A stretch of DNA of 64,000 bases from assembly GCA_023014485.1 (NCBI GenBank), contig JAJOZX010000922.1, forward strand, positions 997,001-1,061,000, read 5' to 3'. The notes beneath the pieces are model-generated. The model worked only from the letters and a program-made list of their open reading frames with translations. It was not told the DNA's origin and ran no database searches. Shown here one piece after another: positions 22,495-32,812 of the stretch. A program made the translations under genes and the position numbers. The DNA comes from Bathynomus jamesi (lineage: Eukaryota > Arthropoda > Malacostraca > Isopoda > Cirolanidae). Every line of letters starts with the position of its first letter. The stretch's first letter is position 1.

Positions 22495-23640
22495 AGAGAG
22501 AGAGTGGAAGAGAGAGAGAGAGAGAGAGTGCTGGAACATGATCATGAAATGTATGTTTGTTTTATTGACTTTGAAAAAGCTTTTGACAGAGTCCAACGGA
22601 GGAAACTAATGGAAATATTGAAGGATATTAATGTTGACTGGAGGGACCGTAGGCTGATAAAAAATATATATATCTTGAGCAGACTGTGAATGTTAGAGTT
22701 GCAGGAGGAGAATCGGAGTTTGGATTGGTTGGGAGGGGGGTCAGGCAAGGATACTCCCTGTCCCCCGTGTTATTTAACATCTATGCGGAAGCGATGATAA
22801 TAGAAGCACTCTCAGATCTGGAAGAGGGAATCAGAGTGGGAGGTACATTGGTCAAATCTGTAAGGTTTGCAGATGACAAGGCATTTGTTTGTAGTACTGA
22901 GGAAGGACTGCAAGGAATGGTCAATAGCTTGATGACAACTGCGGAAGAATTCGGAATGAGAATTAATGAGACCAAGACAAAGGTAATGAAAATTGCAAAA
23001 AGGAAGAACACAAATGACCCTAACGATAGGAAATCGGACCTTAGAAGAAGCTGAGCAGTTTAAATATCTGGGAAGTTTATTAACCAACAATGGATATTGC
23101 AATAAGGAAGTAATATCTAGAATTGGTATGGGTAAGGTAGCTTTTGAGAGAGAGAAAAGACTACTTACAGGTAAACTTAACTTGAAACTGAAGAAAAGGT
23201 TAGTAAAAAGCTTGATATAGATTGTGGTACTGTATGGAGCAGAAACATACACACTGAAAACAACTGAAAAGAAACTCCTGGAAAGTTTTGAAATGTGGAT
23301 TTGGAGAAGAATGCTAAATATTAGCTGGAGGGAACACCAAAGTAATGAGAAAGTACTGCAACAGGTGAGGGAGGAAAGAACTCTCATTAAGGTGGTAAGA
23401 GAAAGACAGAAGAAATGGATCGGACATGTGTTGAGAGGAGAAGGATTGTTGAAGGAGGTGATAGAGGGTAGATATGAAGGCAGAAGGCCGAGGGGAAAGA
23501 AAAGGAAAGCAATGCTGGATGATTTGAAGGCAGGCAGGAGCTACCATGAAATGAAAAGGATAGCTCAGGATAGAACACTTTGGCGGGACACACAAGTTGG
23601 ACCTGCCTGATAGGCAGAACCCGATGAATGGATGGAACTC
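22495..23640 (+). mobile_element. RTE-like LINE, 5'-truncated
   Basis: Begins after a GA-rich stretch with FIDFEKAFDRVQRRKLMEIL (RT). Then RVAGGESEFGLVGRGVRQGYSLSPVLFNIY, and VKSVRFADDKAFVCSTEEGL with the catalytic FADD, though the residue after it differs from the usual one. After a frame change at about 23040 comes EEAEQFKYLGSLLTNNG, and then, after another change at 23220, VLYGAETYTLKTTEKKLLESFEMWIWRRML and KKWIGHVLRGEGLLKEVIEGR. The C-terminal motif order fits the RTE/R4-like group. The frame is broken at least three times, so it is inactive. Confidence 0.8.
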
Positions 23641-24007
23641 GGCTACTTCATCTACTGAAAATTATTAATTACTCATATTTTTGTCTGAGCAAAAATATGA
23701 TTTTGGCTTCATTATAACTCCACAAACACCGGATTAGAAAATTGTCCATGTATCTTGAGTGAACTTATGAAAATAGGCGTAATTAATGGCAAGGCTTCAT
23801 TTCTTGGGTCTAAGAAGTAAATTATATAACATGGTCCTAAAGCCTACATAAGCCATAGACCTATAATACTGCCAGGCAGGAAATTACATAAATTTTTTTT
23901 TAAATTAAAGTTACTTCATCAAACCCAGAACACAAAATTAATCCATGTTTGCATGCAACTCTTCCATCTGAATGTTGCATGATTGGTAAGAATGGTAGCC
24001 TAATACC
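23641..24007. other. Unassigned spacer
   Basis: No gene or TE recognised. Ends at the left target duplication of the hAT element. Confidence 0.4.
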
Positions 24008-24851
24008 CAGGGCTGTGGAGTCGGAGTCAGGAGTCGGAGTCGTGGAGTCGGTCAATTTTGAGTGGAGTCGGAGTCGGAAGTGCATAGTTGGATGGAGTCG
24101 GAAGTGCATAGTTGGATGGAGTCGGTGCAAATCCTTCAATTATAACCATAGCAGCCTAGGCCTAGGCCTAGCTCAATTTTATGAATAAAATTGATTTAAC
24201 TTAATGTTTTAATATATAATATAATATATAAATAATATATTATATATAACATAAATATATAAATATAAATAATATATAAATATAGTTGCTTATAATTAAT
24301 AAGGATTATAATTAATTAATTAACATAATTAATAATAAGGAAATTTAAAAATTTTGTACTAGCAACCCTAAATCTTTTTCAGATTTCAATTTGATAATTT
24401 TGATAAGCATCGCTGAAAGAAGATTTAATGGAAGCGATCCTTTTATTAAGAACAAATTCAGTTTAGGTTAGTACATTTTGTTACGGATGTTTATAATAAT
24501 ACAAAAACATCTTATTAATTTGCTAAACCAATAACAATCTTATTTTGTTTAAGTTTCAATCAGTTTGTATTTTGGGATTTATTGTAATTTTTGAATAGAG
24601 AGAAAAAAAGCCATTAAGGCATAGTTACAGCCACTAAGTAACCTGATGAGTCATGTGGTGGTGACGAAATGCCTTGTTTATGAATCTCCATTGGCCTAAT
24701 AAAGCTAATCGTAATCAATTTGGCCTTAACATTCCATCGGAGTCGGAGTCGTAATTATACAAGTCAGATTTCTGGAGTCGGAGTCGGAATGTTAAAATTT
24801 TTGGAGTCGGAGTTGGAGTCGGCAAATTTTATCACCGACTCCACAGCCCTG
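24008..24851. mobile_element. Non-autonomous hAT with GGAGTCGGAGTC ends
   Basis: TIRs CAGGGCTGTGGAGTCGGAGT and its complement at the right (ACTCCACAGCCCTG). Flanks CTAATACC and CTAATATC match at 7 of 8 bases, as for a hAT insertion. Subterminal ggagtcggagtc words repeat inside both ends. The middle is AT-rich with no transposase. The CAGGGCTGTGGAGTCGG end is one I recall from widespread animal hAT families. Confidence 0.85.
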
Positions 24852-24934
24852 CTAATATCCATAGTTAAAAAATTAGTTTTACATGTCTACAGTGAAATTT
24901 AAATGGGGACGAATTTTGCTAATTTAATAACTAG

Positions 24935-25135
24935 ACAGCTATGGCCATGTTGCAACAACGCTTCCCGTCGATCAGTGAAGTTAAGCAACATTGGGTATGG
25001 GTTGTAGTTGGATGGGGGGGCCGTCCTCTGCGTCCAAATGCTGTAGCGGCCCGTGTTTTGGATTCTACGTAAAGCTGTAGGTTCCCTCCATCACATGACC
25101 TTTGCCGTTTCGTATGAGGTTGAACAACCTGCAAT
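24935..25135 (+). mobile_element. 5S-rRNA-derived SINE, copy 1
   Basis: The head follows 5S rRNA: gctatggccatg, then gatcagtgaagttaagcaaca, ttgggtatgg, gtagttggatgggggg-ccg and aaatgctgtagc. These correspond to the 5S start, the internal control region (A box AAGTTAAGCA) and the C box (TTGGATGGG). After it comes a cccgtgttttggattctacg stretch that matches the tRNA-like tail of copy 2. SINE3-type elements use a 5S promoter in this way. Too diverged to be a working 5S gene. Confidence 0.82.
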
Positions 25136-25397
25136 GCAAACGAACGACTTAAACGCGAAAATGATGTAATCAGACTCTTCCTTTGGTTATGATCAAGCAG
25201 AGCATTGTTGCTTCCAGTGGTGATGAGCCAAGAGGAAGCCTCGCTAGTACGTCGACCCTCTATATACTTGATGATGGGTGGAGCGGTGCGTTGTGAAAAA
25301 CAATGAACTCTTCCCTCCCACTTATACTTTAGCTATTGACATTGACGTTTGTTTGGTGGGGTTGTTTAATCTGCTTTACAACATCTAAGGTAATATG

Positions 25398-25537
25398 ACT
25401 GGACCCGTAGGATTCGAACCACGGGTCACTTTCTAATTTGAACGCAGAGGAGGTACCCCAGCCAATTACAACCCAAACCCAATGTCGCTTGGCTGATCGA
25501 TAGGAAGCGGTGTTACAACATCGGCATGACGTAGCCA
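25398..25537 (-). mobile_element. 5S-rRNA-derived SINE, copy 2
   Basis: On the minus strand it reads ggctacgtcatgccg, gatcagccaagcgacattgg, gtttgggttgtaattggctg, then cctctgcgttcaaatt and cccgtggttcgaatcctacg. The last part is a good tRNA T-arm with a B box. Copies 1 and 2 share the order 5S module then T-arm module, so the family may combine two pol III promoter types. Confidence 0.82.
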
Positions 25538-25570
25538 TATATATATATATATATATATACAGACACATGC

Positions 25571-26134
25571 AAGAAGTAAATAGACACCCTTAATTTTATG
25601 GTAAAATGTATGCATCCAAATTTTTTTGCCATTATTATGACTAATATTCGTTTCCTACATTTCTATCCTTGAAGAAGGACTTATGCGAATATTCTCAAGT
25701 GGTCAAATTGAAAAAGACGGCTGCCTTTTCATGGAAGATAGAGCCCCATGCCACACTGCAAAAAAGACGAAAGAATGGGAGGAGCGAAATGGTATCAAAC
25801 GACTTCCTTGGCCGAGTCAGTCCCCTGACATGAACCCCATAGAACACGTGTGGGCAATACTAGACAAGACTTTACGTAAAAAGCCCAAAAAACCAGCAAC
25901 ACGATCAGAATTGTTGAATCTTTTACGCCAAACATGGTTAGAAATACCTCAAGCTACAATTTCAGAACTCATTAATTCTATGCCTAGGCGAGTTGCTGCT
26001 CTTAAAGCAGCTAAAGGAATGTCAACAAAGTATTAATAGCTAAACCTTAATTGTTCAAAAATTAAAATTTATTGGTACTCTAATTTTCAAATAAAATTGT
26101 TACAGCAAAATCTGGGCTGTCTATTTACTTCTTT
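25571..26134 (+). mobile_element. Tc1-like transposon, internally deleted
   Basis: TIRs aagaagtaaatagacacc at the left and gctgtctatttacttcttt at the right. Both sides are (TA)n. Only the C-terminal third of the transposase remains. Confidence 0.85.
25683..26036 (+). pseudogene. Tc1-like transposase, C-terminal fragment (DD34E)
   Basis: Keeps the second and third catalytic acids. D is in MEDRAPCHTAKKT, and E is in SPDMNPIEHVWA with 34 residues between, the Tc1 spacing. The tail NSMPRRVAALKAAKGMSTKY is typical of Tc1-like proteins. The HTH and first Asp are lost. The frame is open for 117 residues, so the fragment is not very old. Confidence 0.9.
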
Positions 26135-26179
<45 letters not shown>

Positions 26180-26214
26180 AATTATTTCACGAAAGTGACA
26201 CGTGAAAAATATTT
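26135..26214. repeat. (TA)n microsatellite and Penelope-end flank
   Basis: TA run, then ttatttcacgaaagtgacac, which also occurs beside the 12.7-kb fragment. Confidence 0.85.
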
Positions 26215-26254
26215 ATGATGAATAAAACCACGAAGGAAAAAGAAACACAAAGGG

Positions 26255-26294
26255 GTGCTCAAGCGCTTTCGTCTAATGACATCCTCAGGAACAC
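26255..26294 (-). ncRNA. Hammerhead-ribozyme-like motif, left outer end
   Basis: Mirror of the motif at 32296-32335; see that entry. Confidence 0.4.
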
Positions 26295-26360
26295 TGGAGT
26301 GAAAGGACAGATCAAGGCAATATATAGGTTACAAAAATAAACATACATACATACATATTC

Positions 26361-26406
<46 letters not shown>

Positions 26407-26663
26407 AGTAAGCATAGAAAAAATTGTGGAGGAGCAAACATTTATATGGGAGATTGACACTTTTAGCACTTCAGCCGACATTCAATATAAATTCAAATGG
26501 CTTGTTTATGAAACAGGTCACAAAAGAATAAAGAAATAAAAATAAATATAAATATAAATTGAGAAAAAATTAATTACAAAATAGTGCCTTAGTGATATAT
26601 ATGTCCCAGCCTAAATAACCATAAAGAAATAAACCGGCAAATAAAAAAAAACCACAAATATAT

Positions 26664-26714
<51 letters not shown>

Positions 26715-27525
26715 CATACACACATACACATATATAGTAAGTGTATGGGAAAAAAAAAAAATGACACTTTTAGCACTTTGGCCGACCTTCAATATAAATT
26801 CAAATGGCTTGTTTATGGAACAGGTCACAAAAGAATAAAGAAATAAAAATAAATATAAATATAAGAAGTGCCTTAGTGAATATATGTCACAGCCACAATA
26901 ACCATAAGAAATAACCCAACAGATAAAAAAACAAAAATTGTAAGTGGAGTCTACAAATTCAAGCTCAAAAGGGAAGTTTACAATCAATTTAATAGATGAT
27001 GCCAAAATGATATATATGTCACAAAGAAATAAAGAAATAAAAACCAAACAAAAAAAAAAAATAAAAAATAAAAAAATAATAAAAAATAATAATAATAAAT
27101 TGAAAGATAAATTTTAAGAGAGGCACACCAATTTATAAGGGAAAAATTACCACAGGTTTTTTAGTTATTGTCTGAATCATGCATATTATAGTCACAAACG
27201 AATAAAAAAGTACAAGTAATATAAATTGGAAAACAAAATGATGCCTAGATGATGTATAAAGAACCATAAAAATATATACAACATATATACGGTATATATA
27301 CGAAATATAAACGCAATATATCCAGAATAAATATATATATATATATATGCATAAGGGAAAAAAATTACCAAAGATTTGTTTTTATAATTATTGTCTGAAA
27401 AAACGGTAGGTCGCAAAAGAATAAAGAAATAAAAATAAATATAAATTGAAAAAATTACAAATAATACACGTACACATGTATACCCGCAAAACCAAATATA
27501 TATACATATACACACATATATACAA

Positions 27526-27556
<31 letters not shown>

Positions 27557-27847
27557 CACATACAAGCTTGACCTTCGCGAAATGAGAAATCATCGCGCAG
27601 AACCTTTGTGAGGTTGTAAGGTAAGGTAAGGTACATACACACATATATATATAATATATATACATATATATACACATACATACATACATACATATACAGA
27701 CATACATACATACATATAAACACATATACATACAAACACATTTAACTGCAATGACCACACACATGCTCACATACACATACATACATACACATACACGCAT
27801 ACAGCAAAAAATTGAAAAATAAAATTGTAAGAGACAAAAACAAATTT

Positions 27848-28670
27848 TTACCAAAGATTTAACAACCTGCCCTTTTTGTTTAAATCCATTCTGAAGGAAT
27901 TCAGAGCAACGGGATCGAGTTGAAACAGACCTTTACTCATGTTAAGGTTATTTGTAAGTTGAATTATAGCCGACTCAAGAATATTTCTATTAACAATGTT
28001 GCTAGAGTGAAACAAAACTGAAACATTATTCCAATCAATACAATGGGATAACTCTGACAAATGGACAAAAAGGGCACTGGATAACTGTCCGTTCTAACGG
28101 AATATTGATGCTGTTTTACACGCGTTTGCAAATCCTTTCCCGTCTGACCTATGTAAAAGGAATCACATTGCTTACACCCAATTTTATAGATAATGCCTAA
28201 ATTATTGGTAGGGCTATTTTTACTATGATGTTTTTCACAATATTGTTATATGAAAAAACTACACTGATATCCAAAAGTTTAAGTACATTAGCAATGCCTA
28301 AGAAGCCCGGGAAAAATGGAAGTACTAAAATATTCTTTGACAAGGTGCGAGTGTTATTATTCACACGATAGAAGGTTCGTTTAGCCTTATTAAGACAAGA
28401 TTCCATGAACGCAGATGGGTAAACAACTCACTTCCAATACCGTTGATATTTTCCAATTCGGCATCGATATATTCCGGACTGGCGATCCTAAGAGCGCGGA
28501 GAAACATTGAGGAAAATATAGCCTTTTTAATAGGGGTGTCATGTCCAGAGTAAAAGTGTACGTAGGACAAATTGTTTGTTTTTTTCCGATAGATACTAAA
28601 CTTAAAACCCGGGCTATCCCTTTGAACACGCACATCCAAAACGGGATTGAGTTGTCTTGTTCCACTTCTA
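27848..28670 (-). pseudogene. Penelope-like element, RT C-terminus and GIY-YIG, left copy
   Basis: Reads leftward from the centre. In order: IPFLDVRVQRDSPGFKFSIY (RT, after motif C), YVHFYSGHDTPIKKAIFSS, an RT-thumb-like region, then LGIIYKIGCKQCD...YIGQT (GIY-YIG endonuclease; GIY appears as G-I-I-Y and YIG as Y-I-G), and the tail ELSHCIDWNNVSVLFHSSN to KKGRLLNLW. The frame is broken by small indels, and the copy stops before the YVDD motif at the palindrome centre. The endonuclease Arg/Glu region lies near ICKRVKQHQYS. Inactive. Confidence 0.88.
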
Positions 28671-28689
28671 ATCCTGGGGGTTGGCATCC

Positions 28690-29619
28690 CTTGGTTGCGG
28701 TACGTCGACGATATTTTGTGTATCTGGCCCATGAATCGTGACCTGGATGACTTCCTCCTTCAGTTAAATGACCAAGTCCCTCCATTAAATTTACTTTAGA
28801 AGTGGAACAAGACAACTCAATCCCGTTTTTGGATGTGCGTGTTCAAAGGGATAGCCCGGGTTTTAAGTTTAGTATCTATCGGAAAAAACAAACAATTTGT
28901 CCTACGTACACTTTTACTCTGGACATGACACCCCTATTAAAAAGGCCATATTTTCCTCAATGTTTCTCCGCGCTCTTAGATCGCCAGTCCGGAATACATC
29001 GATGCCGAATTGGAAAATATCAACGGTATTGGAAGTGAGTTGTGTTACCCATCTGCGTTCATGGAATCTTGTCTTAATAAGGCAAACGAACCTTCTATCG
29101 TGTGAATAATAACACTCGCACCTTGTCAAAGAATATTTTAGTACTTCCATTTTTCCCGGGCTTCTTAGGCATTGCTAATGTACTTAAACTTTTGGATATC
29201 AGTGTAGTTTTTTCATATAACAATATTGTGAAAAACATCAGAGTAAAAAATAGCCCTACCAATAATTTAGGCATTATCTATAAAATTGGGTGTAAGCAAT
29301 GTGATTCCTTTTACATAGGTCAGACGGAAAGGATTTGCAAACGCGTGTAAAACAGCATCAATATTCCGTTAGAACGGGACAGTTATCCAGTGCCCTTTTT
29401 GTCCATTTGTCAGAGTTATCCCATTGTATTGATTGGAATAATGTTTCAGTTTTGTTTCACTCTAGCAACATTGTTAATGGAAATATTCTTGAGTCGGCTA
29501 TAATTCAACTTACAAATAACCTTAACATGAGTAAAGGTCTGTTTCAACTCGATCCCGTTGCTCTGAATTCCTTCAGAATGGATTTAAACAAAAAGGGCAG
29601 GTTGTTAAATCTTTGGTAA
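28690..29619 (+). pseudogene. Penelope-like element, RT palm to GIY-YIG, right copy
   Basis: Reads rightward. It extends further 5' than the left copy: codons at 28701-28712 give YVDD in the context RYVDDILCIWP, RT motif C. After a one-base frame change near 28780 follow IKFTLEVEQDNSIPFLDVRV, the thumb region, GIIYKIGCKQCDSFYIGQTE (GIY-YIG, about 29270-29335), and the C-terminal KGLFQLDPVALNSFRMDLNK. Stop at 29617-29619. At least three frame changes are present (near 28780, 29000 and 29340). RT motifs 1-2 are missing, so this is a 5'-truncated copy. Confidence 0.9.
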
Positions 29620-29644
29620 AAATTTGTTTTTGTCTCTTACAATT

Positions 29645-29808
29645 TTATTTTTCAATTTTTTGCTGTATACGTGTATGTGTATGTATGTATGTGTATGTGA
29701 GCATGTGTGTGGTCATTGCAGTTAAATGTGTTTGTATGTATATGTGTTTATATGTATGTATGTATGTCTGTATATGTATGTATGTATGTATGTGTATGTA
29801 TGTGTATA

Positions 29809-29845
<37 letters not shown>

Positions 29846-29850
29846 TGTAT
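29645..29850. repeat. (TGTA)n/(TA)n-rich 3' region, right arm
   Basis: Tetranucleotide (tgta)n and (ta)n tracts follow the Penelope stop codon and mirror (taca)n tracts at about 27640-27800. The Cys/Val/Tyr-rich open frames here are translations of the repeat. Confidence 0.9.
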
Positions 29851-29928
29851 GTACCTTACCTTACCTTACAACCTCACAAAGGTTCTGCGCGATGATTTCT
29901 CATTTCGCGAAGGTCACGCTTGTATGTG

Positions 29929-29959
<31 letters not shown>

Positions 29960-30222
29960 TTGTATATATGTGTGTATATGTATATATATTTGGTTTTGCG
30001 GGTATACATGTGTACGTGTATTATTTGTAATTTTTTCAATTTATATTTATTTTTATTTCTTTATTCTTTTGCGACCTACCGTTTTTTCAGACAATAATTA
30101 TAAAAACAAATCTTTGGTAATTTTTTTTCCCTTATGCATATATATATATATGAATAGAAACGACATAAGTATTAAGGAACGTTTCTGCACACGAGGAGGA
30201 GAGATAACGAAATAATGAAAAA

Positions 30223-30301
30223 TGAGGCGAACCGCCTGGGAATCGAACCCAGGGCCTTCCAATTGCCGGTCGGACGCTCTACCATTATGCTACGGACCTC
30301 A
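30223..30301 (-). tRNA. tRNA-like unit, inverted (likely pseudogene)
   Basis: T-arm CTGGGTTCGATTCCCAG and an anticodon-arm-like tccga/ttgga stem with loop ccggcaa. Position 33 is C rather than U and the acceptor stem pairs only in its outer 5 bp, so I do not call it a working tRNA. Confidence 0.4.
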
Positions 30302-30523
30302 CTCAATCACAAATCGAAATTCTCCCAATAGGGCCTCATTTTTCATTATTTCGTTATCTCTCCTCCTCGTGTGCAGAAACGTTCCTTAATACTTATGTCG
30401 TTTCTATTCATTTATATACTGCGCGGTCATTGTAGTTATTTGCGCATATTCACGATTTGCGAGGGTGCTCTCTGAGGGCATTGGTTTCTGCCCTATTTGG
30501 GAGAATTTCGATTTGTGATTGAG

Positions 30524-30601
30524 TGAGGTCCGTAGCATAATGGTAGAGCGTCCGACCGGCAATTGGAAGGCCCTGGGTTCGATTCCCAGGCGTTCGCCTC
30601 A
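30524..30601 (+). tRNA. tRNA-like unit 1 of tandem array (likely pseudogene)
   Basis: As the inverted unit, but with one G missing near the 3' stem (gcgttcg for gcggttcg). Confidence 0.4.
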
Positions 30602-30786
30602 TTTTTCATTATTTCGTTATCTCTCCTCCTCGTGTGCAGAAACGTTCCTTAATACTTATGTCGTTTCTATTCATTTATATACTGCGCGGTCATTGCAGTT
30701 ATTTGCGCATATTCACGATTTGCGAGGGTGCTCTCTGAGGGCATTGGTTTCTGCCCTATTTGGGAGAATTTCGATTTGTGATTGAG

Positions 30787-30865
30787 TGAGGTCCGTAGCA
30801 TAATGGTAGAGCGTCCGACCGGCAATTGGAAGGCCCTGGGTTCGATTCCCAGGCGGTTCGCCTCA
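30787..30865 (+). tRNA. tRNA-like unit 2 of tandem array (likely pseudogene)
   Basis: Same sequence as the inverted unit. Closing stem TGAGG/CCTCA and good B box. Confidence 0.4.
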
Positions 30866-31050
30866 TTTTTCATTATTTCGTTATCTCTCCTCCTCGTGTG
30901 CAGAAACGTTCCTTAATACTTATGTCGTTTCTATTCATTTATATACTGCGCGGTCATTGCAGTTATTTGCGCATATTCACGATTTGCGAGGGTGCTCTCT
31001 GAGGGCATTGGTTTCTGCCCTATTTGGGAGAATTTCGATTTGTGATTGAG

Positions 31051-31129
31051 TGAGGTCCGTAGCATAATGGTAGAGCGTCCGACCGGCAATTGGAAGGCCC
31101 TGGGTTCGATTCCCAGGCGGTTCGCCTCA
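31051..31129 (+). tRNA. tRNA-like unit 3 of tandem array (likely pseudogene)
   Basis: Same sequence as unit 2, one period downstream. Confidence 0.4.
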
Positions 31130-31862
31130 TTTTTATTATTTCGTTATCTCTCCTCCTCGTGTGCAGAAACGTTCCTTAATACTTATGTCGTTTCTATTCA
31201 TTTATATACTGCGCGGTCATTGCAGTTATTTGCATATATATATATATATATATTCTGGATATATTGCGTTTATATTTCGTATATATCCGTATATATGTTG
31301 TATATATTTTTATGGTTCTTTATATATCATCTAGGCATCATTTTGTTTTCCAATTTATATTTACTTTACGTACTTTTTTATTCGTTTGTGACTATAATAT
31401 GCATGATTCAGACAATAACTAAAAAACCTGTGGTAATTTTTCCCTTATAAATTGGTGTGCCTCTCTTAAAATTTATCTTTCAATTTATTATTATTATTTT
31501 TTATTATTTTTTAATTTTTTATTTTTATTTTTTTGTTTGGTTTATTTCTTTATTTCTTTGTGACATATATATCATTTTGGCATCATCTATTAAATTGATT
31601 GTAAACTTCCCTTTTGAGCTTGAATTTGTAGACTCCACTTACAATTTTTGTTTTTTTATCTGTTGGGTTATTTCTTTATGGTTATTGTGGCTGTGACATA
31701 TATATCACTAAGGCACTTTTTATATTTATATTTATTTTTATTTCTTTATTCTTTTGTGACCTGTTCCATAAACAAGCCATTTGAATTTATATTGAAGGTC
31801 GGCCAAAGTGCTAAAAGTGTCATTTTTTTTCCCCATACACTTACTATATATATGTATATGTG

Positions 31863-31867
<5 letters not shown>

Positions 31868-31924
<57 letters not shown>

Positions 31925-31930
31925 GTATAT
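31868..31930. repeat. (TA)n microsatellite in right arm
   Basis: Mirrors the (TA)n near 26677-26712 in the left arm but differs in length. Confidence 0.9.
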
Positions 31931-32295
31931 ATATTTGTGGTTTTTTTTTTTGCGGTTTATTTCTTTATGGTTATTTAGGCTGGGACATATATATCACTAA
32001 GGCACTATTTTGTAATTAATTTTTTCTCAATTTATATTTATATTTATTTTTATTTCTTTATTCTTTTGTGACCTGTTTCATAAACAAGCCATTTGAATTT
32101 ATATTGAATGTCGGCTGAAGTGCTAAAAGTGTCAATCTCCCATATAAATGTTTGCTCCTCCCACAATTTTTTCTATGCTTACTATATATATGTAAGCATA
32201 TATATATGTATATATGTATATATATATATGAATATGTATGTATGTATGTTTATTTTTGTAACCTATATATTGCCTTGATCTGTCCTTTCACTCCA

Positions 32296-32335
32296 GTGTT
32301 CCTGAGGATGTCATTAGACGAAAGCGCTTGAGCAC
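32296..32335 (+). ncRNA. Hammerhead-ribozyme-like motif, right outer end
   Basis: Core CTGAGGA (fits CUGANGA) and GAAA flank a short stem, GTC-atta-GAC. Stem I could form between GTGTTC (32296-32301) and GAGCAC (32330-32335), and CTT precedes the second strand as an NUH-type cleavage triplet. Helix III is reduced to a 3-base loop and one extra T sits before stem II, so it is degenerate. Penelope-like elements are known to carry minimal hammerheads in their terminal repeats, which is why this position matters. Confidence 0.4.
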
Positions 32336-32369
32336 CCCTTTGTGTTTCTTTTTCCTTCGTGGTTTTATT

Positions 32370-32375
<6 letters not shown>

Positions 32376-32439
<64 letters not shown>

Positions 32440-32455
32440 ATATATATTATATAAG
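32376..32455. repeat. (TA)n microsatellite
   Basis: TA run bounding the palindrome. Confidence 0.95.
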
Positions 32456-32698
32456 GATAGAATCATTTTCCAATTGGAATATGTAAAAGAAATTTGTTAT
32501 GTGATCTCTGCTGACAAGCTTGGTTGAATTTTGTTGACGATTTTATTCGCAGTTATGGAGGATATCATATTCTGTATTCCACTCAATTAGTGTAACTATT
32601 CTAACGGAGTATTTGCGTCTGAATTTGTGTCAGTTCTTCTGAGGTATCATCACGTCATCCCTTCCGAAATTCAGAGATAAATGAACAGGGAAAATATG

Positions 32699-32701
<3 letters not shown>
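32456..32701. other. Unassigned spacer
   Basis: No feature recognised. Confidence 0.4.
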
Positions 32702-32750
<49 letters not shown>

Positions 32751-32812
32751 ACAAGGAAAAGAAGCACCTCAAAAGGCCTTGCGGCCCATACCGAGGAGGT
32801 ACCAATGGCAAC
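32702..32812 (-). repeat. (GA)n tract and dispersed repeat, copy 2
   Basis: A GA run, then the reverse complement of the repeat at 3956-4022 (gcggcccataccgaggaggt). Confidence 0.85.

Larger units (their letters stand above)
30150..31235. repeat. tRNA-like array: one inverted and three tandem units
   Basis: Four ~78-bp tRNA-like segments: minus 30223-30301; plus 30524-30601, 30787-30865 and 31051-31129. The plus units repeat with a period of about 263 bp, including a shared flank (tctcctcctcgtgtgcagaa, then gaggg-cattggtttctgc). Each has an A-box-like TAGCATAATGG, a B box GGTTCGATTCC with a good T-arm, and a TGAGG/CCTCA closing stem. The array lies inside the (TA)n of the right palindrome arm only, so it arrived after the palindrome formed, or was lost from the left arm. 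Confidence 0.85.
26215..32375. repeat. 6.2-kb near-palindrome of Penelope-like copies
   Basis: Left arm 26215-28670 is the reverse complement of right arm 28797-32375, with high identity. Matched landmarks: atgatgaataaaaccacg with cgtggttttattcatcat at the ends; gacactttragcact blocks; the GIY-YIG coding parts; tgaacacgcacatccaaaac with ttttggatgtgcgtgttca near the centre. A 126-bp single-copy centre (28671-28796) separates the arms. The right arm is about 1.1 kb longer because of a tRNA-like array at 30150-31235 that the left arm lacks. A head-to-head dimer of a 5'-truncated Penelope-like element explains the layout. Confidence 0.92.

Noticed and set aside
22812..23387. 191-codon minus-strand frame
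   Set aside because: It is the antisense of the RTE-like RT, with no motif of its own.
24935..25135. Functional 5S rRNA gene
   Set aside because: It has many changes in conserved 5S positions and a second diverged copy with a SINE-like tail.
27192..30215. Long Cys/Val/Tyr/Ile-rich open frames on both strands
   Set aside because: They are translations of (TA)n, (TGTA)n and (CA)n repeats in the palindrome arms, not proteins.
30524..31129. Cluster of functional tRNA genes
   Set aside because: The anticodon loop lacks U33, the acceptor stem is only partly paired, one unit has a deletion, and the units travel with long flanks as a repeat.
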